Positions 41,397-50,821 are shown, numbered from the stretch's first letter. The stretch: 64,000 nucleotides of DNA from Kumtagia sp963829135 (GCA_963829135.1 CAWHHO010000006.1:124001-188000); one strand, 5' to 3'. Numbers and translations: made by a program. Notes: generated from the sequence alone by a model not told the origin.

Positions 41397-42098
41397 TCAG
41401 ACGATCAGCGACTTGTCTTTCCATAGGCGGAAGCCCCCCTCAAAGGCATTCGCATTGTCGCCGCGCCGCGCGTTGGGTGGCAGAACAGCAAGCTTGCTAA
41501 CGTTGCCGCCGCCGATCACGACATAGTCCGGTTCCAAAGCCGCCGTTAGCCGTTCGACAACGTCGAACACGTATTTGCGCCATTTCTTCTTGCCGTGCTT
41601 CTCCAGTGCATGTTCGCTCACGCAGTCCTCGAAGCTGCGGCGCTTTTTGTAGGGCAGATGGGCAAGTTCCATCGGCTGGGCGATCTTGTCGACCACCATC
41701 GCAGCACCGAGCCCGGTGCCTAACCCGAGAAACAGCATGCGCCCGCCTTCGTAGCTGCCGATTGCCTGCATCAAAGCGTCATTGACGATCCTCACCGGCT
41801 TGCCAAATGCTTTGGCAAAATCGCAACCCACCCAACCGTTGCCCAGATTGCGCGGCTCGACGATTGCCCTGTTGTGCACCACCGGCCCCGGATAGCCGAT
41901 TGAGATCACATCGAAAGTCAGCCCCCGCGCCAGCGTCTTGACGTGGTCGATCATCTGCTGTGCCGTCATGTCCGGTCCCGAGATGACCCGTTGCTCCTTG
42001 CCGCCGGAGCTCGCCAGAATCTTCACATGCGAACCGCCGACATCGATCGCCAGCACGATGGGTTTTTCACCGCTCGGCGGCTTTTTGGATGCCTTCAT
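41397..42098 (-). CDS. ROK-family glucokinase (polyphosphate-glucokinase-like)
   Basis: The start at 42098 follows a GGAGGGGGTG ribosome site; the product has 233 residues. LAIDVGGSHVKILA is the phosphate-binding motif of ASKHA sugar kinases, GYPGPVVHNRAI and NLGNGWVGCDF match ROK/PpgK, and LFLGLGTGLGAAMV is the second glycine-rich motif. The size and motifs fit PpgK-type kinases that can use polyphosphate or ATP to phosphorylate glucose. It follows the glucoamylase and gnd genes, giving a short alpha-glucan to pentose phosphate route. Confidence 0.82.
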   Translation of the reverse strand: MKASKKPPSGEKPIVLAIDVGGSHVKILASSGGKEQRVISGPDMTAQQMIDHVKTLARGLTFDVISIGYPGPVVHNRAIVEPRNLGNGWVGCDFAKAFGKPVRIVNDALMQAIGSYEGGRMLFLGLGTGLGAAMVVDKIAQPMELAHLPYKKRRSFEDCVSEHALEKHGKKKWRKYVFDVVERLTAALEPDYVVIGGGNVSKLAVLPPNARRGDNANAFEGGFRLWKDKSLIV

Positions 42099-42155
42099 CA
42101 CCCCCTCCATGATCCACCGCTGATGGCAGGTTTCATCCGCCGCCCTGGGTCTCCG

Positions 42156-43163
42156 TTAACCCTTAGGCTTCTCCACATGGCCACCAAATGCAAAACGCAT
42201 TGCCGATAGCAGCTTATCGGCGAAAGCAAACTCACCCTGTGAAGCGAACCGGTCAAAAAGTGCCGAGGCCAGAACCGGCGCGGGAACGCCGGTGTCGATC
42301 GCGGCCTTGAGCGTCCAGCGGCCTTCGCCCGAGTCCGAGACGCGGCCCCCAAATTTCGTCAGCGTTGGATCGTCTTCCAGCGCGCCGGCCGTTAGGTCGA
42401 GCAGCCACGAGCCGATCACGCTCCCGTGCCGCCATACCTCCGTCACCGCCGGGAGGTCGATATCGAACTGGTAATATTTAGGGTCCCGTAACGGGCTGGT
42501 CTCCGCATCGGCGGTGCGCGGGCGCGTGCCGGCATTGGCGGCGTTTAGAATGTTGATCCCCTCGGCGTAAGCCGCCATCATCCCATATTCGATGCCGTTG
42601 TGAACCATCTTGACGAAATGTCCCGCTCCGCTCGGTCCGCAGTGGAGATAGCCGTAGGGAGCGGTCCCGGCAGCCTTGTCCGGCGCCGTTGAAGGATCGG
42701 CGCCGGGCGCCAGCGTCGCGAAAACAGGATCGAGGTGTTTGACCGCCCGGTCGGGACCGCCGATCATCAGGCAGTAGCCCCGGTCGAGGCCCCATACACC
42801 GCCGCTCGTTCCGACATCGACAAAGTCGATGCCCTTCTTGGCGAGTTCCGCCGCTTGATCGACTGCATCCTGGTAAAAGGAGTTGCCGCCATCGACGACG
42901 ATGTCGCCCGCCTGCAGCAGAGCCGCCACCTGACTGGCGATCTTTCCGGTGATTGCCGCCGGCAACATCAGCCACGCGGTTCGGGGCGCCGAGAGCTTCG
43001 AGACAAACTCCTCAAGCGACGCTGCGCCGATCGCGCCCTCCCGCACCAGCGCCGCCACCCCGGCAGGGTTGATGTCGTACACAACGCATTCATGGCCGGC
43101 GCGAAGCAACCGGCGCACCATGTTGGCCCCCATTCGGCCCAGTCCCATCATTCCAATCTGCAT
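42156..43163 (-). CDS. gnd: 6-phosphogluconate dehydrogenase, decarboxylating (short form)
   Basis: The 335-residue protein has MGLGRMGANMVRRLLRAGH for the nucleotide site, VDGGNSFYQDAVDQA and DVGTSGGVWGLDRGYCLMIGG, and HCGPSGAGHFVKMVHNGIEYG with the catalytic lysine. The length of about 330 residues, not 470, marks the short GndA/YqeC-type. It oxidises 6-phosphogluconate to ribulose 5-phosphate and CO2. The ATG at 43163 has a GGAGC ribosome site. It sits between the GH15 gene and the glucokinase gene, same strand. Confidence 0.93.
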   Translation of the reverse strand: MQIGMMGLGRMGANMVRRLLRAGHECVVYDINPAGVAALVREGAIGAASLEEFVSKLSAPRTAWLMLPAAITGKIASQVAALLQAGDIVVDGGNSFYQDAVDQAAELAKKGIDFVDVGTSGGVWGLDRGYCLMIGGPDRAVKHLDPVFATLAPGADPSTAPDKAAGTAPYGYLHCGPSGAGHFVKMVHNGIEYGMMAAYAEGINILNAANAGTRPRTADAETSPLRDPKYYQFDIDLPAVTEVWRHGSVIGSWLLDLTAGALEDDPTLTKFGGRVSDSGEGRWTLKAAIDTGVPAPVLASALFDRFASQGEFAFADKLLSAMRFAFGGHVEKPKG

Positions 43164-43213
43164 GGTTTGCTCCGATGAATTGAGATGCGCTAAGCTGTGT
43201 TTGCGGGTTCCGG

Positions 43214-45620
43214 TCAGGATGCATCGACGACGAAATCGACATTCTCCCAAGTGCCTGCATCAAGCCAGAAGAATGTGAAGGCGATTTCGCCGCCGGGCGA
43301 AAGACCTGCCACGGGAAGGTCGACGACGTGGATGCCGAAGTCATTCATCACCGTGTTGCTGTCATGAATGGTATGCCAATGATCGCAGCTCCAGTGAATT
43401 TGTGCCGCGCTCAGCAGTTCGATGCGCAGCAGCTTGCCGGCGGGAAGTGCGCGGATCTTATTGTTGAAGCGCCAAGAGCGGAATTGTGCTGTGCTGCGGC
43501 CCTCAATGTATCGCTTCACGCTCTGCGGTGGCAGGTCGAAAACCGCGCCGTCACGCAGTGACCGTAGCAACTTGATGTGTTCCGAGTGCGCCCAGACCAA
43601 GGGCATTGCGCTGCCGGTCGGTCCACCGCGCCGCAACTCTCGTTCGGGCAGGTCCGCCTCGATCCCAAACCTGCTCTGGGATGAGGCGGCCTTCCCCGGC
43701 CGATGCTTCCAGTCCATCCAACAGGCGGAGCGCTTCGTCCCGGTGTCCGGCGGCAAGCTCATAGTGGGCGCGCTCCCCCGCCAGCAAAGGCCATGGCCGG
43801 CCCTCACCGGTGCCGTCGAAGGGCGATCCATCGACATGCTCGCCATAGCCGTCATCGGGATAGCGATACCAGAACGAGCCAGTTGGAAGCTCGCAGCGAA
43901 GAAGCCTGTCGATCACTTTGACGGTATCCAGGATGCGTGGATCGTCCGGCGCGCGCAGCCCGAAGCGCACAAGCGCGAGCGCATCTGGACTGACGATTTG
44001 CAAAGCCGGAAGGTTGGCGTTGTCACCGGCCGGCTTGTTCTTGATCGGCACGAATCCGTTTTTCGGCGATGCAGCGTCGGCAGTGTCCGATGGGGTAATG
44101 CGTACATAATAGCCGGTGACGCCGACGGCACGGCTCAACTCCGTATTGTCCACGTATGTCCATCGTTCGATCTGATCGTTCCAGCAGTCGGCGGTTTCTC
44201 GTAGATATTGCGCGGCGGCAGGCTTGCCGGCTATTTCGATAATGTCCGCCGCAGCCAGTAGCGCCGAGATCTCTACCGCCAGGGTGAACGGGCTGTAGCC
44301 GGCATCCTCCTCCCAGCGATCTTCACCCGTGACCGGACCGTTGCGCGCCACATAGCCGGCCGCATTGAGGATCATTGGCAGGAAGGATTTGAGTTCTGGC
44401 GGCGGTAGATGCCCCTGACGCCGCAGCATATCAGCAAGCAACATCGGAAAAGCGCATTCGTCCATCTGGATGCCGTTCCAATAAGGGCGTCCATCGAGCC
44501 ATGCGTTCTGCGGCCAATGGCCGTCGGGTTGTTGGATATCCCGCAGGTAAGAGAGGATGCGCAGGGCCTCTTCCCAGTCGCCGGCAGCGAGAAATCCGCC
44601 CGCGGTCTCGACCAGGTCGCGCGGCCAGACGAGATGATACCCGCCGAGATCGTCGTCACCCTTGTTGAAACCCCAGGGGATCGAGAGACTTGCGACCGCC
44701 GCACCCGGAATGTCGCGCGAGCGATGGGTTGCCAGCACCGCCGTGCTGACCCGGTATGCATTAGGTCGTGCCGCCGCTTCGCGATCAAGGGGTTCCAGCC
44801 GGTCCTGCCAGTTGCGCCAGCCCCTGACATAGCTCTTTTCCGCCGCTTTGAACCCGGACTTCAGGCTGGCCAGAGCGGTTTCGGCAGCGGCTGCCGGTGT
44901 CTCGCCGAAGCTGAGCGCCAACAAAGCTGTCGGTTCCAACGCCGAAAACGGAATCTGCCCGGTAAGCGCGACGTTGCCGTCCTCTGCTTGCTGACATGCG
45001 AGATCAAGCATTCCTTGATGGCACAACTGCTGCCAGCCGTCGGAGAAGCCCACGTAACCGGCGGTGCGTGGGCCCCAGCCCAGCGACGACGCAACCGCGA
45101 GGCAAGTACCGCGCCCGGCCGCGACCAGTATTGGAATGCCTCGAAACTCGTCGATCCACGCCGTGTTGCCCATTCCTGCATTGACCAGATGCGGGGAAAG
45201 CAACGCGTGAACGCGATAGCCTTCGGCGCTTGGGATAAGCGGGCTGAAGGTGATCTCTTGCAGCACGCTCGGCCGTGCCGGGTCCGAGAGAATACGCTTC
45301 GTTATCCGGTAACTTCCGTCAGTGGCGGAATTGACGAGATGATACGCCGGCACGCCGTCGGCGATCGCCTTTATGGCGTGGTTGGCATGGCGCTTTTCCT
45401 CGGAGAAATAGCCATCCGGCCCGGAAATGATCAGTCCGAAGTCACGGGTGCAGGCGCGGTCGACGCTCGGATAGTATACTTCGTTGAGAATTCCGTGGCT
45501 TATCGTGAACCAGACCCGGGACTCCGCGGCCAAGGCGGTGCCGACGCCACTCTTGGCGCTGGACGTCCAGCGCGCCGGAATGCCTGGCGATCCCGGCGCC
45601 ATGCTGCCATGAGGTTCCAT
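43214..45620 (-). CDS. GH15 glucoamylase-type glycosidase, one frameshift
   Basis: The joined product is about 800 residues. The N-terminal beta-sandwich domain starts around SGVGTALAAESRVWFTISHGIL, and the catalytic (alpha/alpha)6 barrel has WGFNKGDDDLGGYHLVWPRD, QNAWLDGRPYWNGIQMDE and LIPEQVWD. A base lost near 43665 shifts the frame after EQVWD; the next frame resumes ADLPERELRRGGPTGSAMPLVWAHSEH, with the second catalytic region, and runs to 43214. GH15 enzymes release beta-D-glucose from the ends of alpha-glucans. No signal peptide is seen, so it may act on internal glycogen or maltooligosaccharides. Confidence 0.88.
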
Positions 45621-45724
45621 GCGGTCTTTGCTCCCACGCGATGCCCAGACCTTAGTTTTCTGATGAGGACGTGTTAAGCGCAATCAGTCGCACTTCACGC
45701 GGAGATCGAAGAGAGCGGGACGCT

Positions 45725-46384
45725 TCAGAACATCCAGCCGAGCGCAGCCTCGGTGGCGGCGGTCGCCGTGCCGATGACGGCAACGACCACGCCCAGTGAC
45801 GCAATCGCCACTGCGCTTCCAATACCGAACAGGATACCGTCACGCTCGGAAAGCGCCAGCCCTAGCAAGGCCACAGAGAAAGCGGGAAGCCAATTGCCAA
45901 GCGGTATGGGCAAGGTGACGATGGTAGCAAGCAGGAACGACATCGTGCCGATAATCCGGTCGCCTCGCTTGCGCCAAAATGGCCAGTAGCGGGGTCGGAT
46001 GAGCTTTTCCAATTGCACAAGGCGGGGGATGACCCGATCCATGATCGCGCGAAACTGTTCCGCTGAAATCGACTTCTCAGCCATAAACTTTGGCAGCCAT
46101 GCACGCTTGCTGCCCCACGTCAGTTGCCCGGCGACAACCAGCAGCGGCAGGCCAAGCACCGCGGAGGAGGGCGGGGGCAGCGGGATGAGATTGAAAATTG
46201 CAAACATTACAAGCAGCGCCGCGAAGCTGCGGTCGCCGAGCGCATCCAGGATGCTGGCAATGGTTACCCGCTCGCCTGCGTCTGACGTGATCTTCGCGAA
46301 AACCTGCGACAGCCTGCGCGGCCTTCGTCGAACCGCGACCCCGCCAGCCTGCCCCCCGTCCGAACTGTCAAGCTCTGCTCTCAT
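45725..46384 (-). CDS. exoD: ExoD-family exopolysaccharide synthesis protein
   Basis: The chosen start gives 219 residues. Residues about 25-60 (LSQVFAKITSDAGERVTIASI) are the ExoD opening, followed by LVMFAIFNLIPLPPPSSAVLGLPLLVV and further membrane helices (FLLATIVTLPIPLGNWLPAFSVAL, GIGSAVAIASLGVVVAVIGTA). ExoD of Sinorhizobium meliloti is an inner-membrane protein needed for exopolysaccharide production and alkali tolerance. The molecular function is unknown. It is upstream of the GH15 gene on the same strand. Confidence 0.88.
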   Translation of the reverse strand: MRAELDSSDGGQAGGVAVRRRPRRLSQVFAKITSDAGERVTIASILDALGDRSFAALLVMFAIFNLIPLPPPSSAVLGLPLLVVAGQLTWGSKRAWLPKFMAEKSISAEQFRAIMDRVIPRLVQLEKLIRPRYWPFWRKRGDRIIGTMSFLLATIVTLPIPLGNWLPAFSVALLGLALSERDGILFGIGSAVAIASLGVVVAVIGTATAATEAALGWMF

Positions 46385-46437
46385 GCCGCCTTCGCCATCC
46401 CGCACAATGTGCGGTTGGCGTTGCCGAAGTGCAAGGG

Positions 46438-47019
46438 CTAACGCTTCAACTCTAGGATATCGAGCTTCAACTCGAAGTAAGGCGCCGGAAATTCGATACG
46501 CCAGTCGTCGGGGCCGGTTCGGAACGCATAGCCGGCTTGATCGGTCTGCGGTCCCCTGCCGTATGCGGGAGCCTCTTCATTGTTGACGAAGCCTGCCCCG
46601 ATATAGATGGCGCGTTTCTCTCCGTCGTCGAAAATTCGGCCCTTGGTGCGCTGCGATCCGGTTAGTTTTTCCAGCAAGAGACCTGAACCATCGTCCGTGA
46701 CCCTGCATTTGAACCAGCTGTAGACGACCAGCGCTCCGAGATCGCCGCCAATCTTTAACACCCTGCACTTCCACTCGCCTTCGAAGCCCTGTCCGGTAAA
46801 CGCAACAGCCGGCCTGGTGATTACGGCGTTCAGTTCGGCCAGATCGCCCTCGTCGCCCTTTATGGACTGAGCGAGTGCCGCTTTGCGCGTCTCCTCATAC
46901 TTTTCCAACCGCATTTTGTCGGAGGGCGTAATCAGCGAGTCCAGCTCTCCTGTTGCGTATGCTGGGAGAGCGAATGAGATGCCAACGGCAGCGGCTGTAA
47001 CGGCCAGAATGTTGTTCAT
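46438..47019 (-). CDS. DUF4893 domain secreted protein
   Basis: The 193-residue protein starts MNNILAVTAAAVGISFALPAYA, a Sec signal peptide. The mature part has GFEGEWKCRVLKIGG, LVVYSWFKCRVTDDGSGL and DDGEKRAIYIGAGFVN, which match the beta-rich DUF4893 family of alphaproteobacteria. Two cysteines could form a disulfide. The function is unknown. Confidence 0.78.
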   Translation of the reverse strand: MNNILAVTAAAVGISFALPAYATGELDSLITPSDKMRLEKYEETRKAALAQSIKGDEGDLAELNAVITRPAVAFTGQGFEGEWKCRVLKIGGDLGALVVYSWFKCRVTDDGSGLLLEKLTGSQRTKGRIFDDGEKRAIYIGAGFVNNEEAPAYGRGPQTDQAGYAFRTGPDDWRIEFPAPYFELKLDILELKR

Positions 47020-47120
47020 GCGTGCTTCTTTCGGTCGATGACATGTCAAGAGGCGTCTCGGATACTCCGCATCCTTGCCCGACTGTGTAATACGAGTCCG
47101 CGCAAGGACTGCAAAAGCGG

Positions 47121-47843
47121 TCAGTTCGAGCGGCGCGCACCCGCCGCCTCAAGGATCGCGGGCGTCAAATCGCCATAGCCGGTAAATCGATACTCGTAGT
47201 CGAGGCCGAGGTAGTCTGCTGCCCACTTCGCCTTTTCCTGCAAGGCGCGGTCTTCGGTCTGGGCCAGATAGACGATCTTGGTGTAGTTGCCGAACACCAT
47301 GTCTCGAATTTCCGGATGCTTGTCGAGCTTCAACGGTTCTATAACGAACGCCTCGAACTGCCGAGCCAATAGATCGGTCAGGTAGAAGGCGGTGAACTCG
47401 GTATCCGTGTTTGCTGCGAACTCGGCATTGCCGGTAAAGAAGGCATAGCAGTGCGGCCCGGCTATGCGCTCAATGCCTTCCTCTGCGCAAATCTTGTCAA
47501 GCTCACCTTGCGTGCCGCATTCGGCATAACCGATGAATATCCGCCTGTAGCCTTCCTCGCGCGCCTTGCGGATCGCTTCGCGGGTGGCCGGAGCGATCTT
47601 GCCGGGAAACACGTGCCATATTGCGGGCAAGCAGACCAGATCCACATGGTCCAGCCGGTTCGCCTTGCAGACAGCGACGACCTCCCTAGCAATTGCACCG
47701 CACGCGATCACCCGGACGCGCTCGGCGAACGGCCCGGTTGCCGGAACCTGTTCCTCGACCATGATCGGGTCGATGGATATCTCAATCAGTTGCTCAGCAG
47801 TCATCATCATCCAATAGCGCAGGTTGTGGACATTTTCTGCCAT
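47121..47843 (-). CDS. DUF1638 protein, linked to corrinoid methyltransferase genes
   Basis: The 240-residue cytosolic protein has RVRVIACGAIAREVVAVCKAN, LVCLPAIWHVFPGKIAPATR and RRIFIGYAECGTQGELDKICAEEG, typical of DUF1638. The motifs carry conserved Cys, His and Glu that could bind a metal or cofactor. Members are found next to corrinoid methyltransferases in methanogens and bacteria. Here it lies 0.4 kb from the corrinoid protein gene and 1.4 kb from mttB. A role in methylamine or corrinoid metabolism is inferred from that company. Confidence 0.75.
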   Translation of the reverse strand: MAENVHNLRYWMMMTAEQLIEISIDPIMVEEQVPATGPFAERVRVIACGAIAREVVAVCKANRLDHVDLVCLPAIWHVFPGKIAPATREAIRKAREEGYRRIFIGYAECGTQGELDKICAEEGIERIAGPHCYAFFTGNAEFAANTDTEFTAFYLTDLLARQFEAFVIEPLKLDKHPEIRDMVFGNYTKIVYLAQTEDRALQEKAKWAADYLGLDYEYRFTGYGDLTPAILEAAGARRSN

Positions 47844-47972
47844 AACGTCGTCTTGATATGATGCCTTTGCGACTCGAATTCATGTCCTCCCAAGGTCCGG
47901 AGCAATAGTGATGCAGGAGCCCATGCAGCTAAACGCTCCGCCGGAATCCCTCGTCTGCGCGATCCTTTAGGC

Positions 47973-47997
47973 GGAACCACCTGCGCGTCCATACGTT
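47973..47997 (+). promoter_or_regulatory. EcfG (RpoE2)-type general stress promoter
   Basis: GGAAC at 47973-47977 and CGTT at 47994-47997 are separated by 16 bases, an exact match to the alphaproteobacterial EcfG promoter consensus. It lies 45 bases before the entericidin start codon in the same direction. Confidence 0.75.
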
Positions 47998-48041
47998 CTG
48001 CGATATCGATTGAAACTTTTCAGAGAGAGGGAGATTGATCC

Positions 48042-48179
48042 ATGACAGCTACACGTTTCACGATCCTTGCAGCAATCCTCGCCTGCGCAGTGTCCGTTTC
48101 GGCATGCGCGAATACAGTGCGCGGCGCTGGTAAGGACATCAAGGGTACAGTCAACGCGGTGGAAGACACCGTGGATTAG
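48042..48179 (+). CDS. Entericidin A/B-type small lipoprotein
   Basis: This 45-residue lipoprotein has an N-terminal signal MTATRFTILAAILACAVSVS followed by lipobox SACAN. The mature part NTVRGAGKDIKGTVNAVED is the entericidin signature. In E. coli EcnA/EcnB form an antidote/toxin pair in stationary phase; single copies in rhizobia belong to the general stress response, which fits the EcfG promoter upstream. A GAGAGAGGGAG ribosome site lies before the ATG, and a terminator follows. Confidence 0.85.
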   Translation: MTATRFTILAAILACAVSVSACANTVRGAGKDIKGTVNAVEDTVD

Positions 48180-48211
48180 TCTAGCTTTGTATCCGTTACT
48201 GAGTGGACGAA

Positions 48212-48240
48212 AAAAGCCCCGAACCGGGGCTTTTCTTTTA
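48212..48240 (+). terminator. Terminator after the entericidin gene
   Basis: AAAAGCCCC and GGGGCTTTT form a symmetric stem with a T-rich 3' side (TTTTCTTTTA). It starts 33 bases after the stop codon and also lies at the 3' end of the convergent corrinoid protein gene. Confidence 0.85.
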
Positions 48241-48256
48241 TGCTTATAACGGCAGG

Positions 48257-48955
48257 CTACGCAGAGGCGCGAACATTGTGTTTGCGCTTGACCAATTCCT
48301 TGGCAGTTTCCACTGCGACTGCGGCATCGCGACAATAGGCGTCCGCGCCGACGGCCTTGCCGAATTCCTCATTGAGGGGTGCACCGCCAACCAGAACGAT
48401 GAAGTCGTCGCGAATGCCCTTTTCCTTCATCGTGTCGATGACGACTTTCATATAGGGCATCGTCGTCGTCAGCAGCGCCGACATGCCGACGATGTCCGGC
48501 TTATGCTGCTCCATGGCGTCCAGATATTTCTCGACCGGGTTGTTGATGCCGAGATCGATGACGTCGAAGCCGGCACCCTCCATCATCATGCCGACGAGGT
48601 TTTTGCCGATGTCGTGGATGTCGCCCTTGACCGTACCGATGACCATCTTGCCCTGCTTCGGCGCGCCGGTGGCAGCGAGCAGCGGGCGGAGGATGAACAT
48701 GCCGGCCTTCATCGCATTGGCTGACAGCAGCACTTCCGGCACGAACAGAATGCCGTCGCGGAAATCCTCACCGACGATCCGCATGCCCTCGACCAAAGCC
48801 TCGGTCAGTACCCTGTAAGGAACCCAACCACGCTCGAGCAGGATGTTGGTGCCTTCCTCGATCTCCTCCTTCAGACCGTCGTAGAGGTCGTCATGCATCT
48901 GCTGCACGAGCTCTTCGTCGGACAGCTCGGACAGAATGATCTCGTCGTCGGACAT
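48257..48955 (-). CDS. Corrinoid (B12-binding) methyltransferase protein, MtbC/MtgC type
   Basis: The 232-residue protein has the two-domain fold of small corrinoid shuttle proteins. Residues 1-95 form the helical cap (LSDEELVQQMHDDLYDGLKE, then LVEGMRIVGEDFRDG), and 100-232 the Rossmann-like B12 domain with GTVKGDIHDIGKNLVGMM, the DxHxxG cobalt-ligand motif, and VGMSALLTTTMPYMK and VLVGGAPLNE. It carries the methyl group from the MttB homologue to the pterin methyltransferase. It is divergent from mttB with 260 bases between. ATG 48955 is chosen; an in-frame ATG 18 bases upstream is possible. Confidence 0.95.
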   Translation of the reverse strand: MSDDEIILSELSDEELVQQMHDDLYDGLKEEIEEGTNILLERGWVPYRVLTEALVEGMRIVGEDFRDGILFVPEVLLSANAMKAGMFILRPLLAATGAPKQGKMVIGTVKGDIHDIGKNLVGMMMEGAGFDVIDLGINNPVEKYLDAMEQHKPDIVGMSALLTTTMPYMKVVIDTMKEKGIRDDFIVLVGGAPLNEEFGKAVGADAYCRDAAVAVETAKELVKRKHNVRASA

Positions 48956-49097
48956 TGTTGGAGGCTCCATAGGTGCAATGCGGCGCACAATGCCAGCGGT
49001 GGCAGCGACGACGATTTCTATCGTGCAACCGGCGTATATCCATAGCTGATTTGCGACTTCCTGCAAAAGGAAAGCGACTGTAAAACAACGCGCAATT

Positions 49098-49146
49098 CTT
49101 GTCTGTTTTGCGACAAGGCTTGGCGCTTTGGAGCCGTTTTGCGACA
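49098..49146. promoter_or_regulatory. Direct and inverted repeats in the corrinoid protein/mttB divergent region
   Basis: GTTTTGCGACA occurs at 49105-49115 and again at 49136-49146, exactly 31 bases apart, about three helical turns. The first copy is also part of an inverted repeat CTTGTC-N8-GACAAG at 49098-49117. The spacing on one DNA face is typical of a regulator bound as a tandem dimer. No regulator gene is next to it. Confidence 0.45.
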
Positions 49147-49215
49147 GGTGCTTGGCTACGATCAGGAAAACATGCCGTGCTGCAGCGGCCGAGATGGATT
49201 CAGGGAAGAACGAGC

Positions 49216-50790
49216 ATGAGCGAAAACGCGCCAGTCGACCAGGAAGCGTCAAACGCACGCCGAGGGCGCGGCGCAAGCGGCGGCGCGGCGGCGCGTCGCG
49301 CGGCACGTTCGGGTGGCGGGCCGGGCACCCAGCTGACCTATATCAAGCGCAATATCAATGTTTTCGAGGTGCTTGGTGAAGAAGGTCTCGAACTCATCGA
49401 GAAGAACGCCGACACGGTTCTCGAAGAAATCGGCATCATCTTCCGCGACGACCCAGAGGCCCTGTCCTTGTGGAAGGAGGCGGGTGCGGATGTGAAGGGC
49501 GACCGCGTGCATTTCCCGAAGGGCCTGCCTCGTTCGCTCCTCAAGACGGCTCCTTCCACCTACAAGCAACACGCGCGCAATCCTGCTCGCTCCGTCGACA
49601 TCGGCGGCAAAGGCACGGTTTTCGCGCCGGTCTATGGGCCACCCTTCGTGCGCGACCTGGACGGCAATCGCCGTTACGCAACGATCGAGGATTTCCGCAA
49701 TTTCGTGAAGCTGGCCTACATGGCCCCGTCAATCCATCATTCGGGCGGTACGGTTTGCGAGCCGGTCGACGTGCCGGTGAACAAGCGCCACCTCGATATG
49801 ATCTACAGCCACATCAAATATTCCGATAAGCCGTTCATGGGGTCGGTGACAGCGCCCGAGCGTGCCGAAGACACGGTGGCGATGGCCAAGATCGTGTTCG
49901 GCGACGATTTTGTCGAGAACAACACGGTTCTCACCAGCCTGATCAACGCCAATTCGCCGATGGTTTTCGATGACACCATGCTCGGTGCCCTCAAGGTTTA
50001 TGCGCGCCACAACCAGGCTTGCATCGTGACGCCGTTCATCCTCGCTGGAGCCATGAGCCCGGTGACGGTAGCCGGTACGTTGACGCAGGTCTTGGCGGAA
50101 GTGCTTGCAGGAGCTGCGGTAACGCAGCTCGTCCGACCGGGAGCTCCGGTGCTGTTCGGCACCTTCGCGTCGTCGATCTCCATGCAATCGGGCGCGCCGA
50201 CCTTCGGAACGCCCGAGCCGTCGCTGGTCTCCTATGGCGCCGCGCAGCTGGCGCGTCGCCTCGGCCTGCCGTTTCGCACCGGTGGGTCTCTCTGCGCCTC
50301 CAAGATCCCCGACGCGCAGGCAGCCTACGAAAGCGCTAATACTTTGAACTCAACCATTCTGGCCGGCGCCAATTTCGTGCTGCATTCGGCGGGATGGCTC
50401 GAAGGGGGTCTCGCCTCCTGCTACGAAAAATTCATGATGGATATCGACCAGCTCGGCATGCAGCAGAAATTCGCTGAGGGCGTCGATCTTTCGGAGAACG
50501 GCCAGGCGATGGACGCGATCCGCCAGGTAGGTCCAGGCAGCCACTACCTTGGCTGCGATCACACGCAGGCGAACTTCCAGACGGCGTTCTACCGTTCGGC
50601 GATTGCCGACAACAATTCGTACGAGCAGTGGCTGGCCGAAGGCGAGAAAACCGCTTCGCAGCGCGCCAACGAATTGGCTCGGCGGTGGCTGGAAAGCTAC
50701 GAGGCACCGCACCTCGATCCCGCAATCGACGAGGCGCTGATCGACTTCATCACTCAAAAAAAGAACTCGATGCCCGACGCCTTCACTTGA
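49216..50790 (+). CDS. Trimethylamine methyltransferase family protein, non-pyrrolysine (MtgB-like)
   Basis: The 524-residue protein starts with a Gly/Ala/Arg-rich segment. The MttB fold follows (LGEEGLELIEKNADTVLEEIG, VYGPPFVRDLDG, TGGSLCASKIPDAQAAYESAN, HSAGWLEGGLASCYEKFMMD). Unlike true TMA methyltransferases there is no in-frame amber codon, so it lacks pyrrolysine, as in MtgB (glycine betaine) and MtpB/MtcB (proline betaine, carnitine). It should transfer a methyl group from a quaternary amine to Co(I) of the corrinoid protein encoded divergently. The substrate cannot be fixed from sequence; glycine betaine is favoured by the dimethylglycine and sarcosine genes nearby. Confidence 0.92.
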   Translation: MSENAPVDQEASNARRGRGASGGAAARRAARSGGGPGTQLTYIKRNINVFEVLGEEGLELIEKNADTVLEEIGIIFRDDPEALSLWKEAGADVKGDRVHFPKGLPRSLLKTAPSTYKQHARNPARSVDIGGKGTVFAPVYGPPFVRDLDGNRRYATIEDFRNFVKLAYMAPSIHHSGGTVCEPVDVPVNKRHLDMIYSHIKYSDKPFMGSVTAPERAEDTVAMAKIVFGDDFVENNTVLTSLINANSPMVFDDTMLGALKVYARHNQACIVTPFILAGAMSPVTVAGTLTQVLAEVLAGAAVTQLVRPGAPVLFGTFASSISMQSGAPTFGTPEPSLVSYGAAQLARRLGLPFRTGGSLCASKIPDAQAAYESANTLNSTILAGANFVLHSAGWLEGGLASCYEKFMMDIDQLGMQQKFAEGVDLSENGQAMDAIRQVGPGSHYLGCDHTQANFQTAFYRSAIADNNSYEQWLAEGEKTASQRANELARRWLESYEAPHLDPAIDEALIDFITQKKNSMPDAFT

Positions 50791-50821
50791 AGCGAGCCCG
50801 ATTCAGGCCGGGCTAAAGTGG

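Noticed and set aside
49216..50790. MttB homologue as a pyrrolysine-containing trimethylamine methyltransferase
   Set aside because: The frame is continuous with no internal amber codon, and no pyl genes are in the window.
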